Part shown: piece by piece, positions 35,317 to 44,734 of the stretch
Layout: every line of letters starts with the position of its first letter
Position numbering within the stretch: position 1 is the stretch's first letter
Source: Zymoseptoria tritici IPO323
Taxonomy: Eukaryota > Ascomycota > Dothideomycetes > Mycosphaerellales > Mycosphaerellaceae
Direction of reading: 5' to 3'
Assembly (NCBI RefSeq): GCF_000219625.1
Contig: NC_018215.1
Span: 2,046,001-2,110,000, forward strand
Length of the DNA stretch: 64,000 bases
Notes under the pieces: generated by a model
Database searches by the model: none
Seen by the model: only the letters and a program-made list of their open reading frames with translations
Told to the model about the DNA's origin: nothing
Program-made: the position numbers and the translations under genes

Positions 35317-38300
35317 ATGTCTTTCCCCGTAGGCCTCTTCGCTCACGCCGCGCCGACGGACAGCGACAGGACTGCTACTCGACCATCGATCTCGCGCAGG
35401 ACCTCACCAAAGCACGACCTCTTCCGCTTGGGTGCGAACTTCCGCGACCGTTCCGACGACGCCCCGCGACCGCCAAAGACAAAGCGATCGCCCAACCTCT
35501 CTGCCCGTGCTTGGGCTTCTCTCACACGCGACAAGTCGGCAATTAGCCCTGCGACGACCTCGTTCCGCGCACCTCGACCTGCACTCACGCGACCGGAATC
35601 AACATCGACGGCAAGCACAAGCTCCTCTCCCCAGAGTTCCTTTGACTTTCCGAGCCCTCCCACCGCACGGAAATCTTTTGTCCGCCCACGGCCTAGGCAC
35701 GTCCCGATCATCATCCCGGACGCATACAGCTACGTCAGCGTACCTGAACTCTCCGAACCGGGCTCCGATCGTTTCTCCAGCTCTAGCGATAGCGATTCTT
35801 CCCTCTTCATAGAGGATACTATTGCTCGTCCGAACAGCCGCCATTCCACGCTGAGGCATGTTGAGATAAAGAGCCCAGACTGGTCCGATCCAGCACGCTG
35901 CGCCGAGTGTCTACCTCCCGTTCCCAAGTCGCCTTTCCTCGACCCGTTCCTCGAGACCTCTCCCGTATCTCCTACCGAGATGACTACTCCAGAGCCGGTC
36001 AGTCGGACTGATACCATGGATTCGCAAACATCACAGCCTTCGGCGGAAAAGATCTATGGCCGTGGAGAGAATGGATCGACTACGGGTCTTAGCTCGTACG
36101 GCAGTCAAACCAGCCTCATCGGCACGCGATCCGAGTACGAGTCCGCATCAGAGGCGGAAGCCGAGACCACGACAACAGATTTGGGATCCGGATCTCACAC
36201 ACCGTCACAACCCACCGCACCTGGCACGCTCCCTAGCCAGGCTTATACACCCGGCACCAACCCTGCGAACCTTTCCGGGCTGGTCTGCAATGTCCATCGC
36301 ACGACAGGAAAGGAGCCACACCCTCTCGTCGGTGCGACGACGACTGTTCTCGGCGACAAGCTTTACGTCTTTGGAGGCCGCCGACTATCTCGCACGAAAC
36401 CACAATTGACGTCGAATCTCTACGAGCTAGACTTGATCCGACGGCATTGGACAAAATTGAGTCCCAAGGGCGACGTACCCTCACCACGATACTTTCACAG
36501 CATGTGTGCTTTGGGAGATACGAAACTCGTCTGCTACGGAGGCATGTCTCCAGCTCCGGTATCCGAGAGCAATTCGGAAAGTCAACCCGAGGTGGCTGTC
36601 ATGTCTGACGTGCACATCTACGACGTTCTCACACACACATGGACCAAGATCAACACTCCAGATCCGCCTCAAGGACGATACGCTCACTGCGCGGCGATTC
36701 TCCCTTCATCGGCCGTCTTTGCTTCGCCCAACGCGCCCATGTCGGCGGTCCATCACAACCCTGCCGGCGAGAACCCAAACCAGGGCTCTCTTGGTGTCGC
36801 AATAGATGGTACTGGTGGAGCCGAGATGGTCGTAGTGGGCGGACAAGACAGCGCGAACCACTACATTGAGCAAGTCAGCGTGTTCAACTTGAGGTCTCTC
36901 AAGTGGACTGGCACGACAGGCATGGGTCGAAGTTGTGGTGCTTACCGAAGTGTGGTCACGCCTCTCACCGGCATGACTGCCTCTCAAATTGGTGCTGGCC
37001 CGCACGCCCGCAATGAGCTCGAGGAGGATGATGAAGAGCCTGGTGCTTCGATTGGATCCGGCGCGCCCATGCTGATCTACTCAAATTACAACTTCTTGGA
37101 TGTCAAGCTGGAGCTGCAAGTCCGTCTGACTGATGGAACGTTGACGGAAAAGCCGATGCAGACTGCTGTGTCACCGCCTGGCCTTCGATTTCCCAACGGT
37201 GGTGTCATCGACAACCATTTCGTCGTTTCGGGCACTTTCTTGACCTCCTCGAAGCAGGAGTACGCGCTCTGGGCACTGGATCTAAGAACACTCACATGGT
37301 CTCGTATCGATGCTGGAGGTAGCATCTTCAGCCAAGGGAGTTGGAATCGTGGTGTGCTGTGGAGTCGTCGCAACTCGTTCGTCGTTCTCGGCAACCGCAA
37401 GCGGAGCCTTGTCGATGACTACAACAACCGCCGCATCAATTTCTCCAACATCTGCGTCGTCGAATTGGAAGCATTCGGACTTTACGACAACCCCAACATC
37501 GCCGAGCCCACATCAAACTTCATCTCCGCTTCCGCCCTCATCCAACCTCCCACTCCCGACATCAGCTTCAGCCGGCTTCTCTCCTCCGCCGCAGAAGACA
37601 TTGGCGCACTCGCTCTCAACACCCGCGAGCTCGCCGACATGGACTTTCTCGCCATCGACGGCACCCGCGTGCCTGTCAACTCTCGCCTCATCTCTCGCCG
37701 TTGGGGTCCCCACTTCATCTCCCTACTCCGAGAATCTCTCGCGACCTCCGAAACCGACACGGCGACCCTACGACCCAACGTCGCGAATCACCCTTCCCGC
37801 AATTCCAGCATCACCATCACTCCATCCATCACCTCCTCCAACGCCACAACTCTCACCGCCAACTCCACCGTCACAAGTACCGACCTCCTGGACACCCGCT
37901 CCGCCCCACCCACCACCCGTCCTCGTCTCCTCTACCTCCCACACACCGCTCCGACCCTCCACGCCCTCCTCCATTACCTCTACACCCTCACACTTCCAGC
38001 ATCTCCTCATCCTCTCGCCACACCTCAGATATTCTGCTCCCTCCTCCAGCTCGCCCGCCCCTACAAAATCTCCGGCCTCCTCGAAGCCGTCGTCGAACGC
38101 CTGCACTCCTCCCTCGACGGCCGCAACGCCGCAGCCATCTTCAACGCCGCAGCGATGGGTGCGGGAGGCGGAGATAGCGTGCACTTCGCCACGAGTCGCG
38201 CTACGATACGGGAGAGCGACATTCCAATCAGGACTGCAAGTCTGGGCGGCATGGATGGCTTGATGACGAATGGCGTTAGCGGGACAGATCCGCGGGCAGG

Positions 38301-38676
38301 TAGGGATGGGCTGAGAGTCAATACGGAAATGGCGAATGGCCGCTCGGCGAGGACTACGCCTCGTCCTGGGCAGACTGGTCTCGCGAGCGATACGGAGGAC
38401 GACGATACAGAGGAACCGACGAGTGCGGTCAGTGCTAGCAGTGCAGGGGAAGGTGAGGATGGGCTTCCGGCGGACGGTCTGAGTGCTTCGAGTAGTTTCA
38501 GTCGTGGATTGGACACCGATGCGGCGGCGAGGATGGAGGTGTGGAGTGGTGCGTGCAGTTCGGTGGTGGGACTGCAGAAGCGAGGATTGAGAGGGCTGAT
38601 GGAGGGGAGGAGAATGAGGGAACGGGGATTTGAGGGGAGAGAAGGGCTGGCGAAGGTGGGGTTGGGGATTGCGTAG
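35317..38676 (+). CDS. Kelch-repeat/BTB-like protein, Ral2-related
   Basis: Intronless protein of 1119 aa. The N-terminal 310 residues are Ser/Pro/Arg-rich and disordered. Kelch repeats begin near residue 330 (HPLVGATTTVLGDKLYVFGG) and continue through RYFHSMCALGDTKLVCYGGM, GRYAHCAAILPS and EMVVVGGQDSANHYIEQVSVF to about 700, forming a beta-propeller. A BTB-like region follows near 767-935 (ADMDFLAIDGTRVPVNSRLISRR, then PTLHALLHYLYTLTLP and LLQLARPYKISGLLEAVVERL). The tail is Gly/Ser/Asp-rich. The Kelch plus divergent BTB layout is that of fission yeast Ral2, needed with Ras for cell shape and mating; orthology is inferred, and the protein is longer than Ral2 because of disordered ends. It probably works in the cytoplasm as a scaffold. 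Long antisense frames over the C/T-rich 3' part are shadows. Confidence 0.85.
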   Translation: MSFPVGLFAHAAPTDSDRTATRPSISRRTSPKHDLFRLGANFRDRSDDAPRPPKTKRSPNLSARAWASLTRDKSAISPATTSFRAPRPALTRPESTSTASTSSSPQSSFDFPSPPTARKSFVRPRPRHVPIIIPDAYSYVSVPELSEPGSDRFSSSSDSDSSLFIEDTIARPNSRHSTLRHVEIKSPDWSDPARCAECLPPVPKSPFLDPFLETSPVSPTEMTTPEPVSRTDTMDSQTSQPSAEKIYGRGENGSTTGLSSYGSQTSLIGTRSEYESASEAEAETTTTDLGSGSHTPSQPTAPGTLPSQAYTPGTNPANLSGLVCNVHRTTGKEPHPLVGATTTVLGDKLYVFGGRRLSRTKPQLTSNLYELDLIRRHWTKLSPKGDVPSPRYFHSMCALGDTKLVCYGGMSPAPVSESNSESQPEVAVMSDVHIYDVLTHTWTKINTPDPPQGRYAHCAAILPSSAVFASPNAPMSAVHHNPAGENPNQGSLGVAIDGTGGAEMVVVGGQDSANHYIEQVSVFNLRSLKWTGTTGMGRSCGAYRSVVTPLTGMTASQIGAGPHARNELEEDDEEPGASIGSGAPMLIYSNYNFLDVKLELQVRLTDGTLTEKPMQTAVSPPGLRFPNGGVIDNHFVVSGTFLTSSKQEYALWALDLRTLTWSRIDAGGSIFSQGSWNRGVLWSRRNSFVVLGNRKRSLVDDYNNRRINFSNICVVELEAFGLYDNPNIAEPTSNFISASALIQPPTPDISFSRLLSSAAEDIGALALNTRELADMDFLAIDGTRVPVNSRLISRRWGPHFISLLRESLATSETDTATLRPNVANHPSRNSSITITPSITSSNATTLTANSTVTSTDLLDTRSAPPTTRPRLLYLPHTAPTLHALLHYLYTLTLPASPHPLATPQIFCSLLQLARPYKISGLLEAVVERLHSSLDGRNAAAIFNAAAMGAGGGDSVHFATSRATIRESDIPIRTASLGGMDGLMTNGVSGTDPRAGRDGLRVNTEMANGRSARTTPRPGQTGLASDTEDDDTEEPTSAVSASSAGEGEDGLPADGLSASSSFSRGLDTDAAARMEVWSGACSSVVGLQKRGLRGLMEGRRMRERGFEGREGLAKVGLGIA

Positions 38677-39144
38677 GTTGTTGGATGGAGACGGGTGGGA
38701 GGAAGAGATGGTAAAGGGAGGACATGGAAATGGGGGTGGTGAATGCATGAAGGGAGATGATGTGTCAATCTCAAGTGCAGATTTCGTGGTAGTTGTGGAA
38801 TTTTGAAACAAGATCTGTCGTGATTCAAACTACTACACTGCACAGTTGGCTTGTCGTTCACGAATGGTGAAGACGCTATACTGATGTAACTTTCATGTAC
38901 GGCTTCGTTGGTGTCGACGGCATCTATCTACTTACATGCACACATGCGTTTGGTCGTTCTGCCGAGGTGGGTCACTTGGTAACCTGCACACATACAGATG
39001 GCTACCTGTACCCGCTACCAGTACGCATATCTGGCCGTCCTGCTAAGTTGCCTTGCGCGCATGCATGTACGGGTGCAGAGATTCATACTTGTGCGCTCAT
39101 TAGGCTGCGGTGCCATGCAAGTCATCTGCGTACATAACCCGACC

Positions 39145-39359
39145 ATCCTCCGATCTGCATGCTCCTACTCCGAAACCGCACCCTCCAAAGCCAAGTGAAT
39201 GCATTCGTCTAGTAGGCTTTCACAAGCAACAACAAGGAACTCTGTTCCTTTACAAGGGAGGCCGCCGACACTCTCCACCTTTCCGCGCTACTTTGACCGT
39301 CCCACGGTTCGCTCGATTGGCTTGGACGGGCGGTGCAGTTTGAGCAGGGGCACGGAGGT
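39145..39359. mobile_element. TIR element copy 1 (MITE-like, about 215 bp)
   Basis: The right end (about 39310-39359) reads, in reverse complement, ACCTCCGTGCCCCTGCTC followed by AAACTGCACCG and CCAAGCCAATCGAGCG. The left end (about 39145-39197) carries a weaker match (GCTCCTACTCCGAAACCGCA, then CCTCCAAAGCCAAG). The ends are therefore inverted copies of the terminal sequence shared with copies 2-4. No coding is inside. Target duplication was not recognised. Confidence 0.5.
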
Positions 39360-39666
39360 AGGAGAATCGTGACTTTTTCCTGTCTCCGGAGAGATGCGTC
39401 AAATTTTGGACCGCTGCCGAAGTCGTGTATCGCTGGTAGCGCGGCAAGGCACTTGCGAAGGTACAATGGCGTTCACATCCAAGGTGCTCTGATCTGCAGA
39501 CCATGGACGCAGGTTGAGATCCGAAAGACGCAGGACTCCGAACGCTTCGAAACGAATACCGGCGTGCAGCGGCTCGTTAGTTTGAGCAGATGCACGGCAG
39601 CCTGGATAGGCAATTGCAAGGTTGCCTGAACCTGTACGCCAGTCCGGAATTTTGTCGGCCTGTTCG

Positions 39667-41151
39667 TCATTTCTTGACGTCCGTCAAGTCGAAGGTACGG
39701 TGATTGAGTCTTGAGTGTAGAAGTCCACCGCATAGGTTTAGGTGTCGACTTGAGCATCTGGTCCAGCTGGAAGCAAGGTTCTTGCCATGGTGTTTCGAAT
39801 TCAATACCGCCCGCTTCTTGAGGAGTGCGTAGTGGGCTTGGGCAAATGCGCCATCGCGCTTCTGCCGAAACTCAACTTCGACCTTGAGGTTATGCTGCAT
39901 TCCACGAAGAATGGTCGATATCGCCTGGTACTTCTTTCCGGCTTCAGTATAACGTTCGCCATTGGAAAGTGAAGTGAGCGCGCTGTAATGTAGGAGAGAC
40001 CAGTAGCAAAGGAATTCAAGCATGGCGATGTGCTTGCCTTTGTGCTCCTTGTCGAACTCCTTCCACAATCCCGCTCGGATGGCACCGTCTGTGTCGAAAT
40101 TCGGCGGCTTGGTGTCGGTGCCAGAGAACGGAGACGTATTTCGGGAAAGATACATGTCTTCACGAGGAAGACAAAGCGGCCACAGTGCTTTCTTCCCCGG
40201 CGCAGACTGTACCATCTAAGCCATCCGAGTCCAATTGGCGCGGTGTGGTACGAGCGTCGCCAGGGAGCCATCACTGGATCGGCAAAGGTCAAGTGTGCGG
40301 TGCTTCCGTGATCCCGCTCCGATTGCACCGCCTGTGCCGGAATCCGGAGGCTCGGAGTGTGCAGCCCACCTTAGAGAAGGGAGACACTCGAGCATATTTG
40401 CAGAGGTGGAAAGCGTCTCACGCGAATCTCGTCGAAGAGGTCGAACGTATGGCCGAGGGGTACCGTGAGGACGAATAGGTATTGCTGAGTGAGAACGTCG
40501 TCGCTGTCGATGAAGCAGAGCTTCTCGGCGCGAAGCTTACAAGTCCAGGCCGAAGGAACAGGAACTTTGGGCTCATATATGGGAGAGTCCTTGAGGTCGG
40601 CGGCAGTTGGCATGGCTCAGTCTTTGGAAGTTCCTCACTCTGCTGCTGCTGACGGCGCTCTGAGTCATGGCGCTCTGCAGCAGCTTGCCAGTCATCATCG
40701 TCGTTGTCGCTGCCCTGAGCTGCATGCTCGTCTTGGACCTCTTGCTCTGGCTCCGGAATCTCGCCGTCCATCACGGTGCCATCTTCGCGGACTCGTGAGC
40801 TGACATCAGGCGGTGGAGGCTCGATGTACACGAAGTTGTACTTGTTGTCAGGATTGGCGACAGCGTCAAGAACCACTGAACCAGTCGCTGGGTTTGATGC
40901 TCCGTGGTACCGGCAAAATTGACTGCTCAGCACGTCTAGCAGCTCTTGCAGCACAATTTGGTCCTCGAAGTCACTCGGATTGGTCTGCTCTTCAACTTGA
41001 TGTGCTTATTGTCTGGACCATCTAGGGGCTTCATACGAGCCTTCTCGACGCTGCGAAAGCTATTGGTGGCCTTGTAATGGCGCTGATCCGCGGGGTACAC
41101 GGGGCTCTTGAAGGAGAGCAAGTTTGGTGAGGCCATGTCACCAAATTGCAC
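39667..41151 (-). pseudogene. frame-broken gene remnant
   Basis: A run of minus-strand frames with clear protein-like sequence that cannot be joined. The 5' piece (from Met at 41136: MASPNLLSFKSPVYPADQRH, then MKPLDGPDNKHIK) shifts frame near 40995, where a +1 frame continues as VEEQTNPSDFEDQIVLQELL and runs to about 40620 with an acidic/Gln-rich part (EQEVQDEHAAQGSDNDDDD). Near 40615 the sense frame changes again, after a stop, to MPTAADLKDSPIYEPKVPVP and LTQQYLFVLTVPLGHTFDLF. A last piece (40215-39667) has EFDKEHKGKHIAMLEFLCYW and LSNGERYTEAGKKYQAIST. Phases do not match any GT-AG introns I could find at the breaks. No family is recognised. The region is peppered with fragments of the TIR elements, which may have disrupted it. 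A real gene with unusual introns is the alternative. Confidence 0.35.
40186..40345. repeat. fragments of the TIR-element terminal repeat
   Basis: Two partial matches to the element terminus in the same orientation: 40186-40232 (contains CGCAGACTGTACCATCTAAG) and 40304-40345 (contains GTGCTTCCGTGATCCCGCTC then CGATTGCACCGCC). No paired inverted end is seen for either, so they may be solo or decayed termini. A still weaker match is near 40062-40092. Confidence 0.35.
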
Positions 41152-41395
41152 GGTGACTCCTCCACCTTACAGATTGATGTAGGATGACCAAGGCCACGTG
41201 GTCCATGTCTTGGGAGAGTAGGCTATTGCCTCGCAGGTGTGGATGTATCTCGAGCATGGCCTTTGGAAGATCGTCAAGGGCGTCGGCTCCAGTGGTCCTA
41301 CCTCACTCTCCTTAGTGAACCTCATCGACGGAGGGTTCTGTAGAGCCTGCTGTGTCCTCCCGCACATTGCTATCGTCGCGTACTTGTCGGGCAAT

Positions 41396-41440
41396 ACCTC
41401 CGTGGTCCCGCTCAAACTGCATCGTACTCCTTGGGAACGA
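41396..41440. repeat. solo terminal repeat of the TIR element family
   Basis: ACCTCCGTGGTCCCGCTCAA followed by ACTGCATCG matches the element left end closely. No inverted partner at the expected distance of about 200 bp was found before the next element starts at 41523. Confidence 0.5.
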
Positions 41441-41522
41441 ATAGCCCAGTCCGTGTACCTGCAGCAGGAGAGCATGTAGGTGTATAGCCTTGCCGTAGGC
41501 TGGTCGCATCTTACTTGTCGAG

Positions 41523-41720
41523 ACCTCCTAGTCCTGCTTAGACTGCACACTCCAAGCTACTTCGGTACACTTCGTTCAGTCGAATGTGAGCGACAAGCGG
41601 AGAGCGTATCATCCAGAGCCTTATTCCAATGCACGAGCCCCCTAATCACCGCGCGGTCTTCGCCGCACAAGCTTCGCTCGGTCAGCTTGGAGGGTACAGT
41701 CTGAATGGAGGCACGAAGTC
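41523..41720. mobile_element. TIR element copy 2 (MITE-like, about 198 bp)
   Basis: The left end reads ACCTCCTAGTCCTGCTTAGA then CTGCACACTCCAAGC. The right end, in reverse complement, reads ACTTCGTGCCTCCATTCAGA then CTGTACCCTCCAAGC and TGACCGAGCG. The two ends are thus inverted versions of one another over roughly 40 bp, diverged. No coding is inside. It lies just beyond the 3' end of the Zn2Cys6 gene. Confidence 0.6.
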
Positions 41721-41999
41721 CGCGGGAATCTCTCGGTCGTTTCGCCTGGACACCTGAGGCGGCGATGATCTGCTGCTCCTCTGATTCCGAGGCTTTTGCG
41801 TGCACATCCAGCAGACGCTTCCTTCGAAGATTCACAGTCATCGACGTCCGAGGCGCCTCGTTGACACGGCCTTCGCTGACTGAACGATAGTCAAGATTGC
41901 GCATACGGCGCGCCGGGCAGAAACTTCATCGCAGGTCGCCCAGTCATTCTGAGATACTCGTCGGCGGCCGAACCAGAAACCGTGGTCCATCGTTCGCCG

Positions 42000-43487
42000 T
42001 CACCAGTAAAAGTTGCCCACCAGATCTTTCCTTGCCGTATGGTCCATTGAATCCTGTCGTGGCATGGTTTTGGTCATGGCTGCTGAGATGGATGAGTCAT
42101 GCGCCGACAAAGTAGCGCCGATGGTCGAAGCTGGGCTGCCAATCGCCGTATCGGGACGATCGACAGAGGTGGCAGCAGCGGCAGCCGCTGTGAAAGGCGC
42201 TGCGGGGGGCGTGGTAGTGATCGTACTCGTACTCGGAAGTTGAATCGTGGCCATACTCGCCGAGCCAAGATTGATGCCTTCTATAGGAGAGGTCACTTCT
42301 CGAATCAAAGCGTTCTGTTCCTCCGGGACGAGAGCGTTCGCCGCGACATCAAAATTCTCGGGATGCGGTTGGCTCAACACATCACCCGCTTGCGACAGCA
42401 TGGCGGAGATCTCGTCGTTCACGTTCCACCAGGGCGTCACATGAGACGTGCTCGGCATAAGATTTTCTTGTGGAGGACGGGAGGCGAGCAAGCGGGCCAT
42501 GTCGTCGGACATGGCGGGCTGAATAAGGAAATCGTAGAGTGCGTCATTTGAGTTCGTGTCGGTGTCTGGTTGGGGGAGTTGAATTGCTTGTCGGCGGGTT
42601 TGGGTGTTGTCTGGTTCGGTAAGAATTCTAGGTGTGTTTCCTGGTAGCTGTAGTTGCGGTGGCCGTCTTGGTTGTGAAGTTCGAGCGAGATGTGGACGAG
42701 GAACTGGAGCTGAGTGTAGATCAAACGGATGCTGAGATTGGCCACGTTTTCGCTCTTGAGGGTCAGGTCTAGGAATTCCTAGATGTGCTTCATCCTGTGG
42801 TGGTTCTGGCTGCCACCAGGACAGATCGTCTTGCATATTCACCCAATCTATCGCGGTAGCCTCGATAGAAGGCAACGCAAGGTCTGCGGAAGAAGGCTTG
42901 CCGTGGAATGGCGAACGTCGCCGCCTTTTGGTCTCGTCTTCTGTTTCGTTCCTGCCGTCATGAGCGCTACCAAACTCCCAAATGTCCACTTGAAATGGTA
43001 TTGTAGGCGTTCGAGCGTCGATCCCGGAGAAGTGGGCATGGTCGCACGCCGGAGCTTCTCCAAAGAGAGCTGATGTTCCTGGGGGAAGCAACGTTCCCGT
43101 CGATGCCCGACGATTCCCGCCAAGTCCCCAATCACTACCAGATGCGCCCTGCTCGCGCAGTTGTGAGGTTGGGCGATGCAAAGGCACGAAGTCCTCCGTG
43201 GAGCTGAACTTGCGCTTTCGATCGCCGCCAGCAGAGGTCGGCTTCTCAAGGGTCATGTTCATCATCGACTCTCTTCGTGGCCGTTTCCGTTCCGACAAAC
43301 CCTCACATACCAGTCCTTTCTCAACACATGTGGTACAAGGAAATTCGCCAGAGCATTTGATCTTCTTCCTTCGACAGGTTAAACATGCTGCATGGACTCT
43401 CCCGCTTAGATTCTCCTTGTGTTCGGGATCAGAGATGAAACGGAAGACACGTTCGCCAGGATGCTTGGGCGAGACAGAATCGGTCAT
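42000..43487 (-). CDS. Zn2Cys6 transcription factor
   Basis: Fungal binuclear zinc-cluster regulator of 495 aa, intronless, starting at 43487 (MTDSVSPKHPGERVFRF). The DNA-binding motif at about residues 35-61 is CLTCRRKKIKCSGEFPCTTC with a final VEKGLVC, giving the Cys spacing 2-6-5-2-6 expected for two zinc ions. A basic stretch (SERKRPRRES) follows. The rest is Pro/Gln/Ser-rich without the usual fungal-specific middle homology domain; a hydrophobic segment DALYDFLIQPAMSDDMARLL near 320 and an Ala-rich run (TAAAAAATS) near 440 are visible. A nuclear role in transcription is expected; targets are unknown. The stop at 42000 follows GNFYW. The gene is flanked on both sides by TIR elements (41523-41720 and 43987-44207). 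Confidence 0.88.
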   Translation of the reverse strand: MTDSVSPKHPGERVFRFISDPEHKENLSGRVHAACLTCRRKKIKCSGEFPCTTCVEKGLVCEGLSERKRPRRESMMNMTLEKPTSAGGDRKRKFSSTEDFVPLHRPTSQLREQGASGSDWGLGGNRRASTGTLLPPGTSALFGEAPACDHAHFSGIDARTPTIPFQVDIWEFGSAHDGRNETEDETKRRRRSPFHGKPSSADLALPSIEATAIDWVNMQDDLSWWQPEPPQDEAHLGIPRPDPQERKRGQSQHPFDLHSAPVPRPHLARTSQPRRPPQLQLPGNTPRILTEPDNTQTRRQAIQLPQPDTDTNSNDALYDFLIQPAMSDDMARLLASRPPQENLMPSTSHVTPWWNVNDEISAMLSQAGDVLSQPHPENFDVAANALVPEEQNALIREVTSPIEGINLGSASMATIQLPSTSTITTTPPAAPFTAAAAAATSVDRPDTAIGSPASTIGATLSAHDSSISAAMTKTMPRQDSMDHTARKDLVGNFYW

Positions 43488-44734
43488 GATAAATCCGAAG
43501 GTATCCAGGCTCCCGGTGAGGTGGCTGTCTTCTTGTTGTCTTGTGTCGCTCGTTCATGCCAGCCGCTGTCCCGTAGTGATCATTTTCTCCGTGGTAACAT
43601 CTGTGAAGACCTTCAGCTTCGGCGAAGAGACACGATCGCAGGTGAAGATTCCGTTGCGTCCACCGAACGAGAAGGTCGAGCTCGCGAAAGATGCAGCACT
43701 GACGCCGATGAGAACAACTCGCAGCCACGAGGCCAAGTCGAGTCGATTCGCAGTGACAGACGGTTGCCCGCAGGATGATCGCAGTACCGGCAGCATGGTA
43801 AATGCCAGGGCAAGTAGTACCTTTGACGGCATTAAATTCAACCTGATGTGTCAGTGTGACAGTGTCGTCGTCTCGTTATGTCCGGGACAAGATCAACTCA
43901 CGATCTCGCAGCGGTTCTCGGCTCAAAGGCGAGCTTCGAGATCACCACTAGCGTGCAGGCTAGGTGCAGTGACGGCAAAGTGAGCTACCTCCGTGCTTCC
44001 GCTCGAACTTCACGCTCCAGGCTACCTGAGTGCACTCTGTCTAGTTCCATGTAAGCGATGACAGGGAAATAACAATATCGATAGGGCCGTGTTGTCATTA
44101 TAGCACGGATTCCGGGGCCTAAACTCCCCAATATTTCGCGCATTCTTCAAGGCACAGCTTCCGCTCGGTCGGCTTGGACGGTGCAGTTTCGCCGGAAGCA
44201 CGAGAGCACCGTACAGGTGATGAAGGTCGATCGTCGAGGACTTGATGGGCTCTTTCGACACCTTTGACAACGACGCCGGCGATGAGGGAAAGATCTGGAA
44301 CTCATCGAGCGCCAGGATTCGAGGGTACCACGGCATCGATGTGACGACCTCCTGCGTGTTACCTTTGCCTTGATCTTGACCGCGAAAAACTGCCGAATTA
44401 TCCAGATACTTCCGACAATCACTTCCGCGAGTCGCTATTGAGTTTCGAGTGCATCCAGATTGATGACCTTGTTGATGAATGATGAGAAGGCTCTGTTCTT
44501 CGATTGTTGATGATGTGCATCTGCCACTTTGAGTTCATCTGACAAAGTTTCATCGATCAGCAGCCCCAGATTGTCTGTCCGCATTTGCCGCTCTAATGCA
44601 GTTAGTCTCTGGTCTATCACCACATGGAGAATGCACTGCACTCCTCTTCGTTGTCCTTATTTCCGAATGCGATCGTGCTGTCTGTGGTATCACCGCACAT
44701 GCCATGTGCATTGCCGTGACGAGCTGTACATTAA
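43488..44734. other. spacer with a TIR element and coding-like fragments
   Basis: About 1.25 kb between the head of the Zn2Cys6 gene and the stop of RAD2. It contains TIR element copy 3 (43987-44207). Minus-strand pieces with protein-like sequence at 44641-44435 (RLTALERQMRTDNLGLLIDE, AFSSFINKVINLDALETQ) and 44336-44210 (MPWYPRILALDEFQIFPSSP, SSTIDLHHLYGALVLP) may be remnants of another broken gene whose 3' part was replaced by the element. No joined gene could be built. Confidence 0.4.
43987..44207. mobile_element. TIR element copy 3 (MITE-like, about 221 bp)
   Basis: The left end is ACCTCCGTGCTTCCGCTCGA then ACTTCACGCTCCAGGC. The right end, in reverse complement, is CTCTCGTGCTTCCGGCGAAA then CTGCACCGTCCAAGCCGACC and GAGCGGAAGC. 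The interior shares a diverged block (ATAGCACGGATTCC...CTCCCCAAT) with copy 4 at 56 kb, which shows the copies are related over their length and not only at the ends. No coding potential. Confidence 0.65.

Larger units (their letters stand above)
38677..41999. other. repeat-bearing spacer with broken coding
   Basis: About 3.3 kb between the Kelch gene and the Zn2Cys6 gene. It holds two inverted-repeat elements (39145-39359 and 41523-41720), several terminal-repeat fragments (near 40186-40232, 40304-40345 and 41396-41440) and a chain of minus-strand coding-like frames interrupted by frameshifts (39667-41151). The first 450 bp (38677-39120) shows nothing clear. Confidence 0.5.

Noticed and set aside
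37768..38811. 347-aa minus-strand frame opposite the Kelch gene
   Set aside because: Low-complexity His/Pro/Ser antisense of the Kelch protein C-terminal part.
39145..44207. fragments of a retrotransposon or RIP-mutated transposon
   Set aside because: No reverse transcriptase or transposase motif and no strong AT bias; the short inverted-repeat model fits better.
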